Below, piece by piece: positions 54,505-63,975 of a stretch of 64,000 bases of DNA. The position numbers were made by a program, and so were the translations under genes. The stretch comes from Pseudomonas nitroreducens (GTDB lineage: Bacteria > Pseudomonadota > Gammaproteobacteria > Pseudomonadales > Pseudomonadaceae): contig NZ_JALJXP010000016.1 of the NCBI RefSeq assembly GCF_024170165.1, positions 1-64,000 of the forward strand, given 5' to 3'. Within the stretch, counting starts at the first letter, position 1. Each line of letters starts with the position of its first letter. The notes beneath the pieces are model-generated. The model was not told the origin of the DNA. It did no database searches and saw only the letters and a list, made by a program, of their open reading frames with translations.

Positions 54505-56151
54505 TCAGCGGGCTCCGCGCAGACGGTTGAACAGCGAGTAGCAATCGACCGGCAGACTGTCGCCGCGCCAGCACACATGCTGGTCAGGGCGCACCAGCAC
54601 GAAGCGCCGCTCGTACAGGGTTGCCAGGTCTTTCTCGTGGATCGGCAACACGCTCAGCGGCACGCGGCATTCCTCGGCGGCCGCCTGCAGCGGTGCGCAG
54701 CTCGCGGCGTCCGCATCGAAGGCCAGCAGGGTGTAGCCGCCAAGGGCCAGTTGATCGAAGAGCGCCGTGCCGTCTTCGCGAAAAGCGCTGGGCAGCCGCG
54801 CGCCGGACCAGGTGGTGGGCGTGTAGCGAATCTCCTCGTAAGCCGGCTCGCTGGCGGTGTCCGTTTCGATAGCCGGCGAGCCGTGGTAGCGGTAGCCGAT
54901 CTCCACGCCCAGTGATTCGTAGAGCCGCGACACCTTGCGCTCGAACTCGCGTCCGGCGGCCTCGCGTGCCGCCTCGCCAGCCGCGCCCTGGGCGAGCAAC
55001 GCGTCGTCGCGGCGCATCTGCGCCTCGAAGGTCGCCGCCGCGCATTTCTTCACGTGGTCGCGATTGCGCCGGGCCACCGGCAGGCGCTCCGCTTCATAGC
55101 TTTCCAGCAGGCGCGGGCCGCCCCAGCCGGCCAGGCAGGCTGCCAGCTTCCACGCCAGGTTGTGCGCCTCGGCCACCCCGGTGTTCATCCCCAAGCCGCC
55201 GGTGGGCATGAACTGGTGGGTGGCGTCGCCGGCAATGAATACCCGCTGCCGGCCGAACGAACGGGCCACCAGGAACTGCGGGCGCCAGGGGCCGGACTGG
55301 ATGATTTCATAACGCAGCTTGCAGCCCAGGGCGGCGTCCACCACGCTCTCCAGCGACTCGCCGGGGCGCGGCGCGAAGGGCCGGTGCAGCACGTAGTCGT
55401 TGCGACTGGCATCGGGCGAGACCAGCAGGCCGGCAAAGCCCGGACGGGTCAGCCAGGTGTGCCAGTAAGGCTGGTTGTTCGGGAACAGTCCGGCGATCTT
55501 GTCGGAGCGCAGGTGGATGATGAACAGCTCGCCGACCAGGTCGCGGGTGCCGTCGTAATCGATGTTGAGGAAGTTGCGCACCCGGCTGTTGGGCCCGTCG
55601 CAGCCAATCAGGTACTGGGCGAAGAACTGCTGCGCCTCGCCACTCTCCACTTCGTGGGCCATCGCCACCACGCCGGTGGAACCCTGCTCGAAGCCGTACA
55701 GGCGCCAGCCCATGCGCAGATCGATGTTCGGGTCGGCCTCCACCTCGGCCATCAGCACCGGCTCCAGGTGCATCTGCGCGATGCGCTGCATCGACTCCAG
55801 CGGCAGGCTGCCGTCACGGCAGGCGCGGATGCTCCGCTCGGCCTGCTCGACCGGCTGGTAGATCAGGTGACGGTCGGCCATCACGCTGTAGAAAGGCCCG
55901 CTGGCGGTCGCCGCCATCGCCGAGTACTGGTTGGCGGTGGTCGGGTTGCCGGCGGCGCGGATGCGCTCGGCCAGGCCGAGCTGGCGGAAGATTTCCATCG
56001 AGCGGCAGTTCACCACGTCCAGCTTGGGATGGGTGGTGGTCTGCCGGCGGTCGTTGAGCAGCACTGAGCGAATGCCCAGGCGGCTGAGGTTCAGCGCCAG
56101 GGTCAGCCCAACCGGGCCGGCACCGCTGATGAGAACGGGGGTGTCGATCAT
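54505..56151 (-). CDS. class A FAD monooxygenase, second enzyme of the five-gene operon
   Basis: A 548-residue aromatic hydroxylase. FAD motifs: LISGAGPVGLTLALNLSRLG near residues 7-26 and VFIAGDATHQFMPTGGLGMN near 309. It has the C-terminal thioredoxin-like domain of large phenol hydroxylases. The FAD-binding HPKLDVVN segment is typical of the PheA/TfdB group. Substrate unknown; it may add a second hydroxyl to a ring already hydroxylated by the enzyme encoded upstream. Overlaps the upstream monooxygenase stop by 4 bases. Confidence 0.87.
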   Translation of the reverse strand: MIDTPVLISGAGPVGLTLALNLSRLGIRSVLLNDRRQTTTHPKLDVVNCRSMEIFRQLGLAERIRAAGNPTTANQYSAMAATASGPFYSVMADRHLIYQPVEQAERSIRACRDGSLPLESMQRIAQMHLEPVLMAEVEADPNIDLRMGWRLYGFEQGSTGVVAMAHEVESGEAQQFFAQYLIGCDGPNSRVRNFLNIDYDGTRDLVGELFIIHLRSDKIAGLFPNNQPYWHTWLTRPGFAGLLVSPDASRNDYVLHRPFAPRPGESLESVVDAALGCKLRYEIIQSGPWRPQFLVARSFGRQRVFIAGDATHQFMPTGGLGMNTGVAEAHNLAWKLAACLAGWGGPRLLESYEAERLPVARRNRDHVKKCAAATFEAQMRRDDALLAQGAAGEAAREAAGREFERKVSRLYESLGVEIGYRYHGSPAIETDTASEPAYEEIRYTPTTWSGARLPSAFREDGTALFDQLALGGYTLLAFDADAASCAPLQAAAEECRVPLSVLPIHEKDLATLYERRFVLVRPDQHVCWRGDSLPVDCYSLFNRLRGAR

Positions 56152-57773
56152 GCCGCCACTCCTTGGGGTTGATGGCTGTGGCGAACCAGCGACAGGCCGG
56201 CGAGGAAGCGCTCGGCGACGCGGCCCAACTGGTCGGCGCGGCCGGCATCGAAGACGTAGCGGTCAGGGCGGATCAGCACGAAGTCCATGCCGGCTGCGTC
56301 GAACCAGTCCTGCAGCGCACCGGTGGGGTCGCCCAGTACCGGGCCGTCGGGGTCTTCGGCGAACTCCAGCACGCGCAGGTCGACCTGCTGTGCCAGGCGC
56401 TCCAGCTGGGCGCGCTGGCTATCGAGGCAACCGCGCCGGGCGAGCAGGGCAAAGCCGTGGCCGAGGGCCTCGTCGAGCAGCACGCGCTCGCCGCCCTCCT
56501 CCCGCTGCACCTTCGGCTGCAGCGCCAGGTGACCGGACAGCCGATGCCCCCAGCCGCAGAAACCGGCAGCCAGCGGCTTCTTGCGGTTGGCCTTGTCGGC
56601 GAACGCCTTGTTGGCGAAAGGCAGCATGCCGGCTATGCGGAACAGCAGCCAGTCGCGCAGGAAAGCCACGCCGCGGTGGCGCGTCTGGATGACGTTGCCG
56701 AGGAACATCGCGCCGTTGATGATTTCGCGCACGTGGGCCGAGCGTTCGGCCTCGTAGTCGTCGAACAGTTTCTCCCGCGCGGCGCCGCGCAGCACCATGT
56801 CCAGCCGCCAGCACAGGCTGCTGGCATCGCGCACGCCCGAGCACATGCCCTGGCCGAGGAACGGCGGCATCTGGTGCGCCGAGTCGCCGGCGAGGATGAT
56901 CCGGCCGTTGCGCCAGTCGTTGGCCCACAGGCCGTGGAACTTGTAGTAGGCGATGCGGGTGATCTCGATCTTGTCGAGGTCGACGAAGTCGCGCAGCTGC
57001 TGGCGCACCAGGTACGGGTCGGTAGCCTCGCGCTCGGACTTGCCGCCGGTGACCATGAACTGCCACTCGTAGTACGGGCCGGCCATGGGCACGTAGGTCA
57101 CCGGCTGGGCCGGGTTGCACACCTGCGAGTGGTTGGCCGGCAGCAGCGCATCCTTCTCGCCGGAACGGGTCCTGGTATCCACCACCACCCAGGCCTCGTC
57201 GAAATCCGCCGACTCCAGGCGCAGCCCGGCCTCGCGGCGGACGAAGCTCTTGCCGCCGTCGCAGCCGATCAGGTAGCGCCCCTGGAACACCCGCTCGCTG
57301 CCGTCGCGCTGCACCGCGGTGGCACGTACGCCTTCGGCATCCTGCTCGACGCCAGTGACACGGCAGCCATACACCGGGGTGACGTTGGGGTAGCGCTTGA
57401 GCCCGTCGTGGAAATGCCGCTCCAGGGTCGGCTGGTGGAACCACCAGGCGCCGGGATGGCCGTAACGGCGGTCCTGGCTACCGATGCGCGAGCGGGTCAC
57501 CGGCTTGCGCCCGGGGCGCAGGATGATCTCCATGTCGGTGAAGGATTCGCTGGTGCGGCCGATGTCGTCGGCCAGGCCGGCGAACTGGAAGATACGCATG
57601 ATCTCGTCGTCGAAATGTACGGCACGCGGGGCGTAGTAAAGGTCCTCGTCGCGCTCCAGGCCGACCACCGACCAGCCATAGCGGCCCAGCAGGTTGGCCA
57701 GCACCGCCCCGGTGGGGCCGAGGCCGACGATGATCACGTCACAGGTTGTCGTTGTTGTTGTGGACTGTTGCAT
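56148..57773 (-). CDS. class A FAD monooxygenase, first enzyme of the five-gene operon
   Basis: A 541-residue hydroxylase of the MhpA type. FAD motifs: IIVGLGPTGAVLANLLGRYG near residues 14-33 and IILAGDSAHQMPPFLGQGMC near 292. It resembles the monooxygenase at 49454 in layout and length. The ATG at 57773 has GGAG 6 bases upstream; a run of Thr residues (TTTTTT) in the first 10 positions is unusual but in-frame. It begins the operon 56148-51754 and is divergent from a TetR gene across two matching palindromes. Confidence 0.87.
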   Translation of the reverse strand: MQQSTTTTTTCDVIIVGLGPTGAVLANLLGRYGWSVVGLERDEDLYYAPRAVHFDDEIMRIFQFAGLADDIGRTSESFTDMEIILRPGRKPVTRSRIGSQDRRYGHPGAWWFHQPTLERHFHDGLKRYPNVTPVYGCRVTGVEQDAEGVRATAVQRDGSERVFQGRYLIGCDGGKSFVRREAGLRLESADFDEAWVVVDTRTRSGEKDALLPANHSQVCNPAQPVTYVPMAGPYYEWQFMVTGGKSEREATDPYLVRQQLRDFVDLDKIEITRIAYYKFHGLWANDWRNGRIILAGDSAHQMPPFLGQGMCSGVRDASSLCWRLDMVLRGAAREKLFDDYEAERSAHVREIINGAMFLGNVIQTRHRGVAFLRDWLLFRIAGMLPFANKAFADKANRKKPLAAGFCGWGHRLSGHLALQPKVQREEGGERVLLDEALGHGFALLARRGCLDSQRAQLERLAQQVDLRVLEFAEDPDGPVLGDPTGALQDWFDAAGMDFVLIRPDRYVFDAGRADQLGRVAERFLAGLSLVRHSHQPQGVAA

Positions 57774-57807
57774 TGCTTGCTCCAGGGGAAGACATCGCCG
57801 AATCATT

Positions 57808-57825
57808 TTGAACACCAGTGTTCAA
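57808..57825. promoter_or_regulatory. operator palindrome 1 of the catabolic island
   Basis: TTGAACACCAGTGTTCAA is a perfect 18-base palindrome, 34 bases before the monooxygenase start on the minus strand. It matches the palindrome at 57986-58003, and both are likely bound by the TetR protein encoded at 58037. Confidence 0.82.
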
Positions 57826-57985
57826 TTCAGTCAACTGGAGATCAATTTCGATCTGTAATCTCGGCTGAAACCCGCCCGCCAGAGCCTTTGCCAATATCCG
57901 AAGGGATGCTGGAAAGCCGCGCAGAACGGGGAAGATCGCGGAAAAAGAGGAAAAAATGACAAGCAATAGACCCTGTTGACTTATT

Positions 57986-58003
57986 TTGAACGCAAGTGTT
58001 CAA
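57986..58003. promoter_or_regulatory. operator palindrome 2 of the catabolic island
   Basis: TTGAACGCAAGTGTTCAA is an 18-base palindrome with one mismatch, 33 bases before the TetR start. It mirrors the site at 57808, so one site lies before each divergent gene. Confidence 0.82.
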
Positions 58004-58036
58004 TCATCCCAAGCTTGACCTCGGAGCCATCTCTTC

Positions 58037-58651
58037 ATGGAAACCCTCAACCCCGTGCAACGCCGCATCCACCAGGCCGCTCTGCGCCTGTTCGCCGAAA
58101 AGGGCGCCAGCCAGGTGAACATCAGCGACCTCGCGCAGGAAGCCGGCGTGGCCCGGGGCACCATCTACAACAACCTGCAGTCCATCGACGACCTGTTCCA
58201 GCACGTGGCCAGCCACCTGGCGGCGGAGATGCACCAGCGCGTGGTGAAGAGCTTCGGCGAGACCTCGGACCCGGCCCTGCGCCTGGCCAACGGCATCCGC
58301 TTCTTCATCCGCCGGGCCCACGAGGAACAGCACTGGGGCGCCTTCATCAGCCGCTTCTCGATGAGCGAGGAGTCGCTGCGCGGCATGTGGTTCGGCCCAC
58401 CCACCGCCGACCTGCTCAGCGGGCTTGCCAATGGCCGCTACAGCTTCCGCGAGGAACAGCTGCCCTCGGCGATCTCGATGATCGCCGGGGCCGTGCTCAG
58501 CTCCATCTTCCTGGTCCTGGAAGGCCACCGCACCTGGCGCCAGGCCGGCAGCGATGCCGCGGAACTGACCCTGCGCGCGCTCGGCGTGGCGCCGGAGGAA
58601 GCGCGCAGCCTGGCCACCGGTGAGCTGCCGGTGCTACCGCCAGCGGACTGA
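58037..58651 (+). CDS. TetR-family regulator of the catabolic island
   Basis: A 204-residue TetR protein. Helix-turn-helix in residues about 8-55 (RIHQAALRLFAEKGASQVNI, then VARGTIYNNLQSIDDLFQHV). The remaining part contains EEQHWGAFISRFSMSEE. It sits between two divergent enzyme operons with a matching palindrome on each side, and is the clearest candidate for control of both. The extradiol dioxygenase gene follows in the same direction 79 bases on. Confidence 0.88.
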   Translation: METLNPVQRRIHQAALRLFAEKGASQVNISDLAQEAGVARGTIYNNLQSIDDLFQHVASHLAAEMHQRVVKSFGETSDPALRLANGIRFFIRRAHEEQHWGAFISRFSMSEESLRGMWFGPPTADLLSGLANGRYSFREEQLPSAISMIAGAVLSSIFLVLEGHRTWRQAGSDAAELTLRALGVAPEEARSLATGELPVLPPAD

Positions 58652-58730
58652 CCCAGCCGAACCTGCCAACGCTCCTTTTCAGGGGCGATGGCGAAGCCTT
58701 GCCTGACGAAAGCCACGGAGAACAACAAAC

Positions 58731-59834
58731 ATGAGCCGTCAGCCCACCTCCACCCGCCAGTCCACCGCGCTGGCCACACCGCAGCCGGCCCGCCATCCGC
58801 AGCCGACGGTCAAGGCCCGCGCACTGACGCACCTGATTTTCGAGCGCCCGGACCTGGAGCAGGCCGAACGCTTTCTCGGCGACTTCGGCCTGACTCTGGC
58901 GCGCCGCGATACCGACTGCCTGTACCTGCGCGGCACCGGCCCGGCGCCTTACTGCTATCGGGTGCAACGGGCGGAACTGGCGCGCTTCGTCGGCTTCGGC
59001 CTGGCGGTGGCGTCACGCGAGGACCTGCAACGGCTGGCACGTCTGCCGGGGGCATCGCCGATCCAGAAACTCACTATGCCTGGTGGCGGTGAAAGCGTGA
59101 CGCTGCGCGACCCATCCGGCTTCGTCGTCGAGGCAGTCCACGGCCAGCAGCTGGCCAGCGAACTGGCGCACCGCCCGGCCCTGCCGCTGAACCAGGTCGA
59201 CGACGCACCGCGGATCAACGCCACCCAGCGCCCGCCGGTGGCGCCGCCAGACATCATCAAGCTCGGCCACGTGGTGCTCGAAGTGGCCGACTACCAGGCC
59301 ACCGCTGGCTGGTACACCGAGCATTTCGGCCTGATTCCCAGCGACGTGCAGGTGCTGCCCGATGGCTCCCCGGCGGTGGCCTTCCTGCGTCTGGACCTGG
59401 GCGACACGCCCGCCGACCACCACACCCTGGCGCTGGCCCAGGGCTTCATGGCGGCCTACAGCCACAGCGCCTACGAAGTGGTGGATGCCGACGCCGTCGG
59501 CATGGGCCAGCGCATTCTGCGCGAGCGCGGCTGGAAGCATGCCTGGGGCATGGGTCGGCACATTCTCGGTAGCCAGATCTTCGACTACTGGCAGGACCCC
59601 TGGGGCGACAAGCACGAGCACTACTGCGACGGCGACCTGTTCACCGCCGAGCGCCCCACCGGGTTGCACAGCGTCAGCCCCGAGGCCATGTCGCAGTGGG
59701 GCCAGCGCATGCCCAGGAACTTCACCAAGCCGGCGATGAACCTGCAGAAGCTGCGCACCCTGCTGCACAACCTGCGGCACAGCCCGGACCTGACGCTGCG
59801 CAAGCTGATCACCCTGGCACGGATGTTCGGCTAG
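58731..59834 (+). CDS. extradiol ring-cleavage dioxygenase (VOC family)
   Basis: A 367-residue two-domain extradiol dioxygenase. The iron ligands are readable in the C-terminal VOC domain: H180 in LGHVVLEV, H245 in YSHSAYEV and E296 in KHEHYCDGD. The N-terminal VOC domain (residues about 30-140) lacks them, as usual. It should open a catechol-type ring by meta cleavage. N-terminal residues 1-28 are an extra, Gln/Pro/Thr-rich extension, and residues 315-367 extend past the usual domain end. First gene after the TetR regulator in the plus-strand cluster. Confidence 0.87.
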   Translation: MSRQPTSTRQSTALATPQPARHPQPTVKARALTHLIFERPDLEQAERFLGDFGLTLARRDTDCLYLRGTGPAPYCYRVQRAELARFVGFGLAVASREDLQRLARLPGASPIQKLTMPGGGESVTLRDPSGFVVEAVHGQQLASELAHRPALPLNQVDDAPRINATQRPPVAPPDIIKLGHVVLEVADYQATAGWYTEHFGLIPSDVQVLPDGSPAVAFLRLDLGDTPADHHTLALAQGFMAAYSHSAYEVVDADAVGMGQRILRERGWKHAWGMGRHILGSQIFDYWQDPWGDKHEHYCDGDLFTAERPTGLHSVSPEAMSQWGQRMPRNFTKPAMNLQKLRTLLHNLRHSPDLTLRKLITLARMFG

Positions 59835-59909
59835 GTACGCAGCCCAAGAACAGCACAACAAAAATCGCCGCTTCCCAGTCGGCCCACAGCAGTACCAGGA
59901 GTCGCTCCC

Positions 59910-60863
59910 ATGCCCGTGCACCTTGTCCGCTTCGAACACCAGAACGAAACCCGCTGGGGCGTGCTGCGCCAGGGGCGCATCAGCCTCCTGCCCGGCCGCT
60001 ACGCCAGCACCGGCGAGCTGATCCGCCAGGTGCCGGTCGAGGAGCTCGCCGAACTGCGGGGCGACGAACTGGCGCTGGACGCGGTGAAGCTGCTCTCGCC
60101 GATCACCCGCGACCAGCAGTTCGTCTGCCAGGGCGCGAACTACCGCCAGCACATGATCGAGTCGGGCATGGACCCGGACGCCAAGCACTTCAACATGATC
60201 TTCACCAAGGCGCAGAGCTGCATCGTCGCTGCCGACAGCGAGCTGATCAAACCACGCCAGGTGCGCTTCCTCGACTACGAGATCGAACTGGGCCTGGTGC
60301 TGCGCCGCGAGATCACCGGCAAGGTCGCGGTGACCGACGCCAACCTGCACGAGTTCATCGCCGGCGTAGTGATCGTCAACGACTACTCGGCGCGGGATAT
60401 CCAGATCCCGCAGATGCAGTTCTACAAGGGCAAGAGCTTCCGCACCTTCGGCCCGGTCGGCCCGTACCTGTGCCTGCTGCACAAGAGCGACATGCGCTAC
60501 CTGAAGGAGCTGCAGCTGCGCCTGACGGTCAACGGCGAAGTGCGCCAGAGCGACAGCACCGCCAATCTGGTGCACGGCCCGGCGGAAACCCTGAGCGAGC
60601 TCTCCGGCGTGCAGGACTTCGCCGCCGGCGATCTGATCGCCACCGGCACGCCCGCCGGTTGTGCACTGTCGGTCCCCTCGCCGGCCAAACAGCGCATTGC
60701 CGCGCTGCTGCCCGAGCACATCAAATGGAAAGCCTTCCTCAAGACCCAGGCGGGGCGCAGCCAGTACCTCAAGGCCGGCGACCTGGTCGAGGCGAGCATC
60801 CGCAGCGCCGACGGCGTGATCGACCTGGGTGTGCAGCGCAACCGCGTGGTGGAGCAAGCCTGA
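59910..60863 (+). CDS. fumarylacetoacetate hydrolase family enzyme
   Basis: A 317-residue FAH-fold hydrolase. The metal-binding and catalytic segments are DYEIELGLVLRREITGKV near residue 125, NDYSARDIQ near 160 and GKSFRTFGPVGP near 173. FAH-family enzymes split or hydrate 2-keto-4-enoic or 1,3-diketo products of ring cleavage. It is 75 bases after the dioxygenase, so ring-cleavage product hydrolysis is the natural proposal. It overlaps the ligase start by one base (TGATG). Confidence 0.87.
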   Translation: MPVHLVRFEHQNETRWGVLRQGRISLLPGRYASTGELIRQVPVEELAELRGDELALDAVKLLSPITRDQQFVCQGANYRQHMIESGMDPDAKHFNMIFTKAQSCIVAADSELIKPRQVRFLDYEIELGLVLRREITGKVAVTDANLHEFIAGVVIVNDYSARDIQIPQMQFYKGKSFRTFGPVGPYLCLLHKSDMRYLKELQLRLTVNGEVRQSDSTANLVHGPAETLSELSGVQDFAAGDLIATGTPAGCALSVPSPAKQRIAALLPEHIKWKAFLKTQAGRSQYLKAGDLVEASIRSADGVIDLGVQRNRVVEQA

Positions 60864-62764
60864 TGGCCGTGCAGACCCTCGCCGACATCCAGGCGCTGGA
60901 GAGCGTGCCGCTGCCTCGCCGCGAGTTGCCGGCCAGCACCTATGAGGCGCTGTGCCGCTGCGCCGTGCAGCACGGCCAGGCGACGGCGCTGAGCTTCTTC
61001 CTCGAAGCCAAGGACTTCCGCCGTACCCACGACTGGACCTATGCCGAGCTGTTCGCCGACATCACTCGCGCCGCCAACGCCTTCCACCGGCTCGGCATCG
61101 GGCCGAAGGACGTGGTCGCCTTCCTGTTGCCGAACCTGCCGGAAACCCATTTCGTCATCTGGGGCGGCGAGGCCGCGGGCATCGTCCTGGCGATCAACCC
61201 GCTGCTGGAAGCCGCGCAGATCGGCGACCTGCTGCGCGCCGCCAATGCGCGGCTGGTGGTGACCCTGGCGCCCACACCCGGCAGCGACCTGTGGCCCAAG
61301 CTGGCCAGCCAGCTCGACAGCCTGCCCGGCGTGCGCGATGTGCTCTGGGTGAGCATGGCGTCCTACGTCGGCCCCGTCGCCTCCCTCGCACTACGCTGGA
61401 TGGCCCGCCGCGAACGCGCCCGCCACCCGCGCCTGCGCATCCACGACCTGCGCCGCCTGATGCGCCGCGAGAACGGCAAGCAGCTCAGCAGCGGCCGGGT
61501 GATCCGCGCGGAGGAGCCCTCCTCCTACTTTTGCACCGGCGGCACCACCGGCCTGCCGAAGATCGCCAGGCGCAGCCACGGCTCGGAAGTCTTCAACGCC
61601 TGGGCCATGGCCGCCAACATGCAGCCACGCCAGAGCGGCCAGGTGATCTTCTGCGGGCTGCCGCTGTTCCACGTCAACGGCCAGCTGGTGACCGGGCTGA
61701 TGCCCTGGACCCACGGCGACCGGGTAATCATCGGCACGCCCCAGGGCTATCGCGGCGAGGGGGTGATCCCGGCGTTCTGGGCGATGGTCCAGCACTTTCG
61801 CATCAACTTCTTCTCCGGCGTGCCCACGGTCTACTCGGCGCTGCTGCAACAGCCCACTGCCGGCCACGACCTGTCCAGCCTGCAGTACGCCCTGTGCGGC
61901 GCCGCGCCGATGCCGGTGGAGCTGTTCCGCGAGTTCGAGCGGGGGGTCGGCGTGCGCATCCTCGAAGGCTACGGCCTCACCGAAGGCGCCTGCGTGTCGT
62001 CGAGCAACCCGCCGGACGGCGAGCGCCCGATCGGCTCCATCGGCCTGCGCCTGGCCTACCAGGGCATGCGCGCGGTGATCCTCGACGACCACGGCGACTA
62101 CCTGCGCGATGCCGAAACCGACGAGGTCGGGGTGATCGCCATTAACGGCCCCAACGTCTTCCTCGGCTACCTCGAAGACAGCCACAACAAGGGCCTGTGG
62201 ATCGACATCGGCACGCAGCGCTGGCTGAACACCGGCGATCTCGGCCGGCAGGACGCCCAGGGCTACTTCTGGCTCACCGGGCGCAAGAAGGAGCTGATCA
62301 TCCGCGGCGGCCACAACATCGACCCGAAGCAGATCGAGGAAGCCTTGCAGGCCCACCCGGCGGTGGCCCTGGTGGCAGCGGTGGGCAGCCCCGATCCGCA
62401 TGCCGGCGAGATTCCCGTGGCCTACGTGCAGCTTGCCGCCGGCCAGCGTGCCGACAGCGCCGCGCTGCTGGACTTCGCCAACCAGCGCATCAGCGAGCGC
62501 GCCGCGGTGCCCAAGCGCATCGAGATTCTTGACGCCCTGCCGGTCACGCCGGTGGGCAAGATCTTCAAGCCCGCGCTGCAGCAACGCGAGATCGCCCGGG
62601 TGATCCACCAGGAAGCGGACAACCAGGGCCTCGCCGGCATCGCCGTGGAGGTGGTGCAGGACGCCCGTCGCGGGCTGGTGGCGCAGGTTCGCGCCGGCTC
62701 CGGGCGCGATGAACTGGCCCGCGCGCTGGGGCGCTACAGCTTCCAGATCGACTGGTCGGGATGA
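60863..62764 (+). CDS. acyl-CoA synthetase (AMP-binding family)
   Basis: A 633-residue ANL-family ligase. Phosphate-binding loop YFCTGGTTGLPK near residue 216, YGLTEG near 370, GDLGRQDAQG near 458 and the C-terminal lysine region PVTPVGKIFKP near 563. About 50 residues beyond the usual C-terminal domain (from NQGLAGIAVEVV) add an extra segment that could be regulatory or a partner site. It would activate an acid released by the hydrolase, or a long-chain acid, to its CoA ester. The ATG at 60863 is fixed by the one-base overlap with the preceding gene; open frame upstream of it is not this protein. Confidence 0.87.
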   Translation: MAVQTLADIQALESVPLPRRELPASTYEALCRCAVQHGQATALSFFLEAKDFRRTHDWTYAELFADITRAANAFHRLGIGPKDVVAFLLPNLPETHFVIWGGEAAGIVLAINPLLEAAQIGDLLRAANARLVVTLAPTPGSDLWPKLASQLDSLPGVRDVLWVSMASYVGPVASLALRWMARRERARHPRLRIHDLRRLMRRENGKQLSSGRVIRAEEPSSYFCTGGTTGLPKIARRSHGSEVFNAWAMAANMQPRQSGQVIFCGLPLFHVNGQLVTGLMPWTHGDRVIIGTPQGYRGEGVIPAFWAMVQHFRINFFSGVPTVYSALLQQPTAGHDLSSLQYALCGAAPMPVELFREFERGVGVRILEGYGLTEGACVSSSNPPDGERPIGSIGLRLAYQGMRAVILDDHGDYLRDAETDEVGVIAINGPNVFLGYLEDSHNKGLWIDIGTQRWLNTGDLGRQDAQGYFWLTGRKKELIIRGGHNIDPKQIEEALQAHPAVALVAAVGSPDPHAGEIPVAYVQLAAGQRADSAALLDFANQRISERAAVPKRIEILDALPVTPVGKIFKPALQQREIARVIHQEADNQGLAGIAVEVVQDARRGLVAQVRAGSGRDELARALGRYSFQIDWSG

Positions 62765-62831
62765 CCGCCACCATCGCCTTGCACGCGCGCTGCCACCCAT
62801 AACAAGAAAAGCCAAGTAAAGGACCAGAGAC

Positions 62832-63863
62832 ATGCGATTGAAGTGGAAACTTGCCGTACCCGCCCTGCTGCTTGCCACCGTGGCCGCTGCCGCCGTGCTC
62901 AACGGCCAGCGCATCCAGGAGGCGATCCTCGATGCCGAAGTGCGCGACCGCACCGACAACTCGCTGACCGCTGCCGACGGCAGCATCCGCGTCATCCTTT
63001 GCGGCACCGGCACGCCGCAGGTCAACGCACCGCGCGGGCAGGCCTGCACCCTGGTGGCGGCCGGCGGCCAGCTGTTCCTCTTCGACGCCGGCGAGAACGC
63101 CATGCGCAATGTCGAGGACAATCACGTGCCTCTGCCGGCGCTGACCCGCGTGTTCATCACCCACTGGCATTCGGACCACTTCAACGGCCTGGGCGCACTG
63201 ATCAATCACACCTGGATCAATGGCCGCAAAACGCCTTTCGAGGTCTACGGCCCGCGCGGCGTCGAGCAGGTGGTCAAGGGGCTGGCGATGGCCTATGCAG
63301 AGGACGTCGAGTTCCGCCACGAGCATGCGCTGCCGGCGATCTCCACCGAACTGGCCTATGCCCAGGCCCACGAGGTCGACCTGGCCGACGGCGTCGAATC
63401 GATGCGGGTGTACGACAAGGATGGCGTGACCATCGACGCCTTCCGTGTCGATCACCGCCCGGTGGATCCGGCTTTCGGCTACGTACTGCGCTACAGCGGC
63501 AAGAAGATCTTCATCAGCGGCGACACGCGCGTCACCGAGCGTTACTTCGGCGCCATGCAGGACGCCGACCTGGTGGTACACGAGGCCATCAACGGCCACC
63601 TGATCCGCATGGGCGCCGCCGCGCTGCAGCGTACCGGCCAGGCCGCCGCCGCGGCGCAAGCAGTACGGGTGCTCGACTACCACGCCGACACCCTCGGCCT
63701 GGCCAAGCTGGCCGAGAAGGCCAAGGTCCGCCATCTGGTGCTCACCCACCTGATTCCCAGCCCAACCAACTTCGTCAGCCGCCAGCTGTTCCTGCGCGGC
63801 ATGGCGGAGCGTTTCTCGGGCGAACTCACCCTGGGGGAGGACGCCATGGAAATACGCCTATGA
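62832..63863 (+). CDS. exported or membrane-anchored metallo-beta-lactamase-fold hydrolase
   Basis: A 343-residue MBL-fold protein. A hydrophobic N-terminal segment (LKWKLAVPALLLATVAAAAV, residues 4-23) acts as signal or anchor, so the enzyme should face the periplasm. The metal motif HWHSDH gives H111, H113, D115 and H116, with later H ligands expected near FRVDHRPVD and VLTHLIPSP. Most similar in layout to ribonuclease Z/arylsulfatase-type MBL proteins. An exported hydrolase at the end of a catabolic operon could release the pathway substrate from an ester or sulfate. Confidence 0.84.
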   Translation: MRLKWKLAVPALLLATVAAAAVLNGQRIQEAILDAEVRDRTDNSLTAADGSIRVILCGTGTPQVNAPRGQACTLVAAGGQLFLFDAGENAMRNVEDNHVPLPALTRVFITHWHSDHFNGLGALINHTWINGRKTPFEVYGPRGVEQVVKGLAMAYAEDVEFRHEHALPAISTELAYAQAHEVDLADGVESMRVYDKDGVTIDAFRVDHRPVDPAFGYVLRYSGKKIFISGDTRVTERYFGAMQDADLVVHEAINGHLIRMGAAALQRTGQAAAAAQAVRVLDYHADTLGLAKLAEKAKVRHLVLTHLIPSPTNFVSRQLFLRGMAERFSGELTLGEDAMEIRL

Positions 63864-63975
63864 GTCGGCGCGTTCGCTGAAACCGGGCACCCGCTGAATC
63901 TGCGCGCCGGCTGTCCGCGAACGCCACCTGCCTTGCCAGCTGCACCTCACCAACACAATAAAAAAAGGTGATCCC

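Noticed and set aside
59696-60862. An N-terminal extension of the acyl-CoA ligase reaching back through the FAH-family gene
   Set aside because: It would overlap the FAH-family gene out of frame. The ATG at 60863 overlapping the preceding stop by one base fits an operon and the ligase family start.
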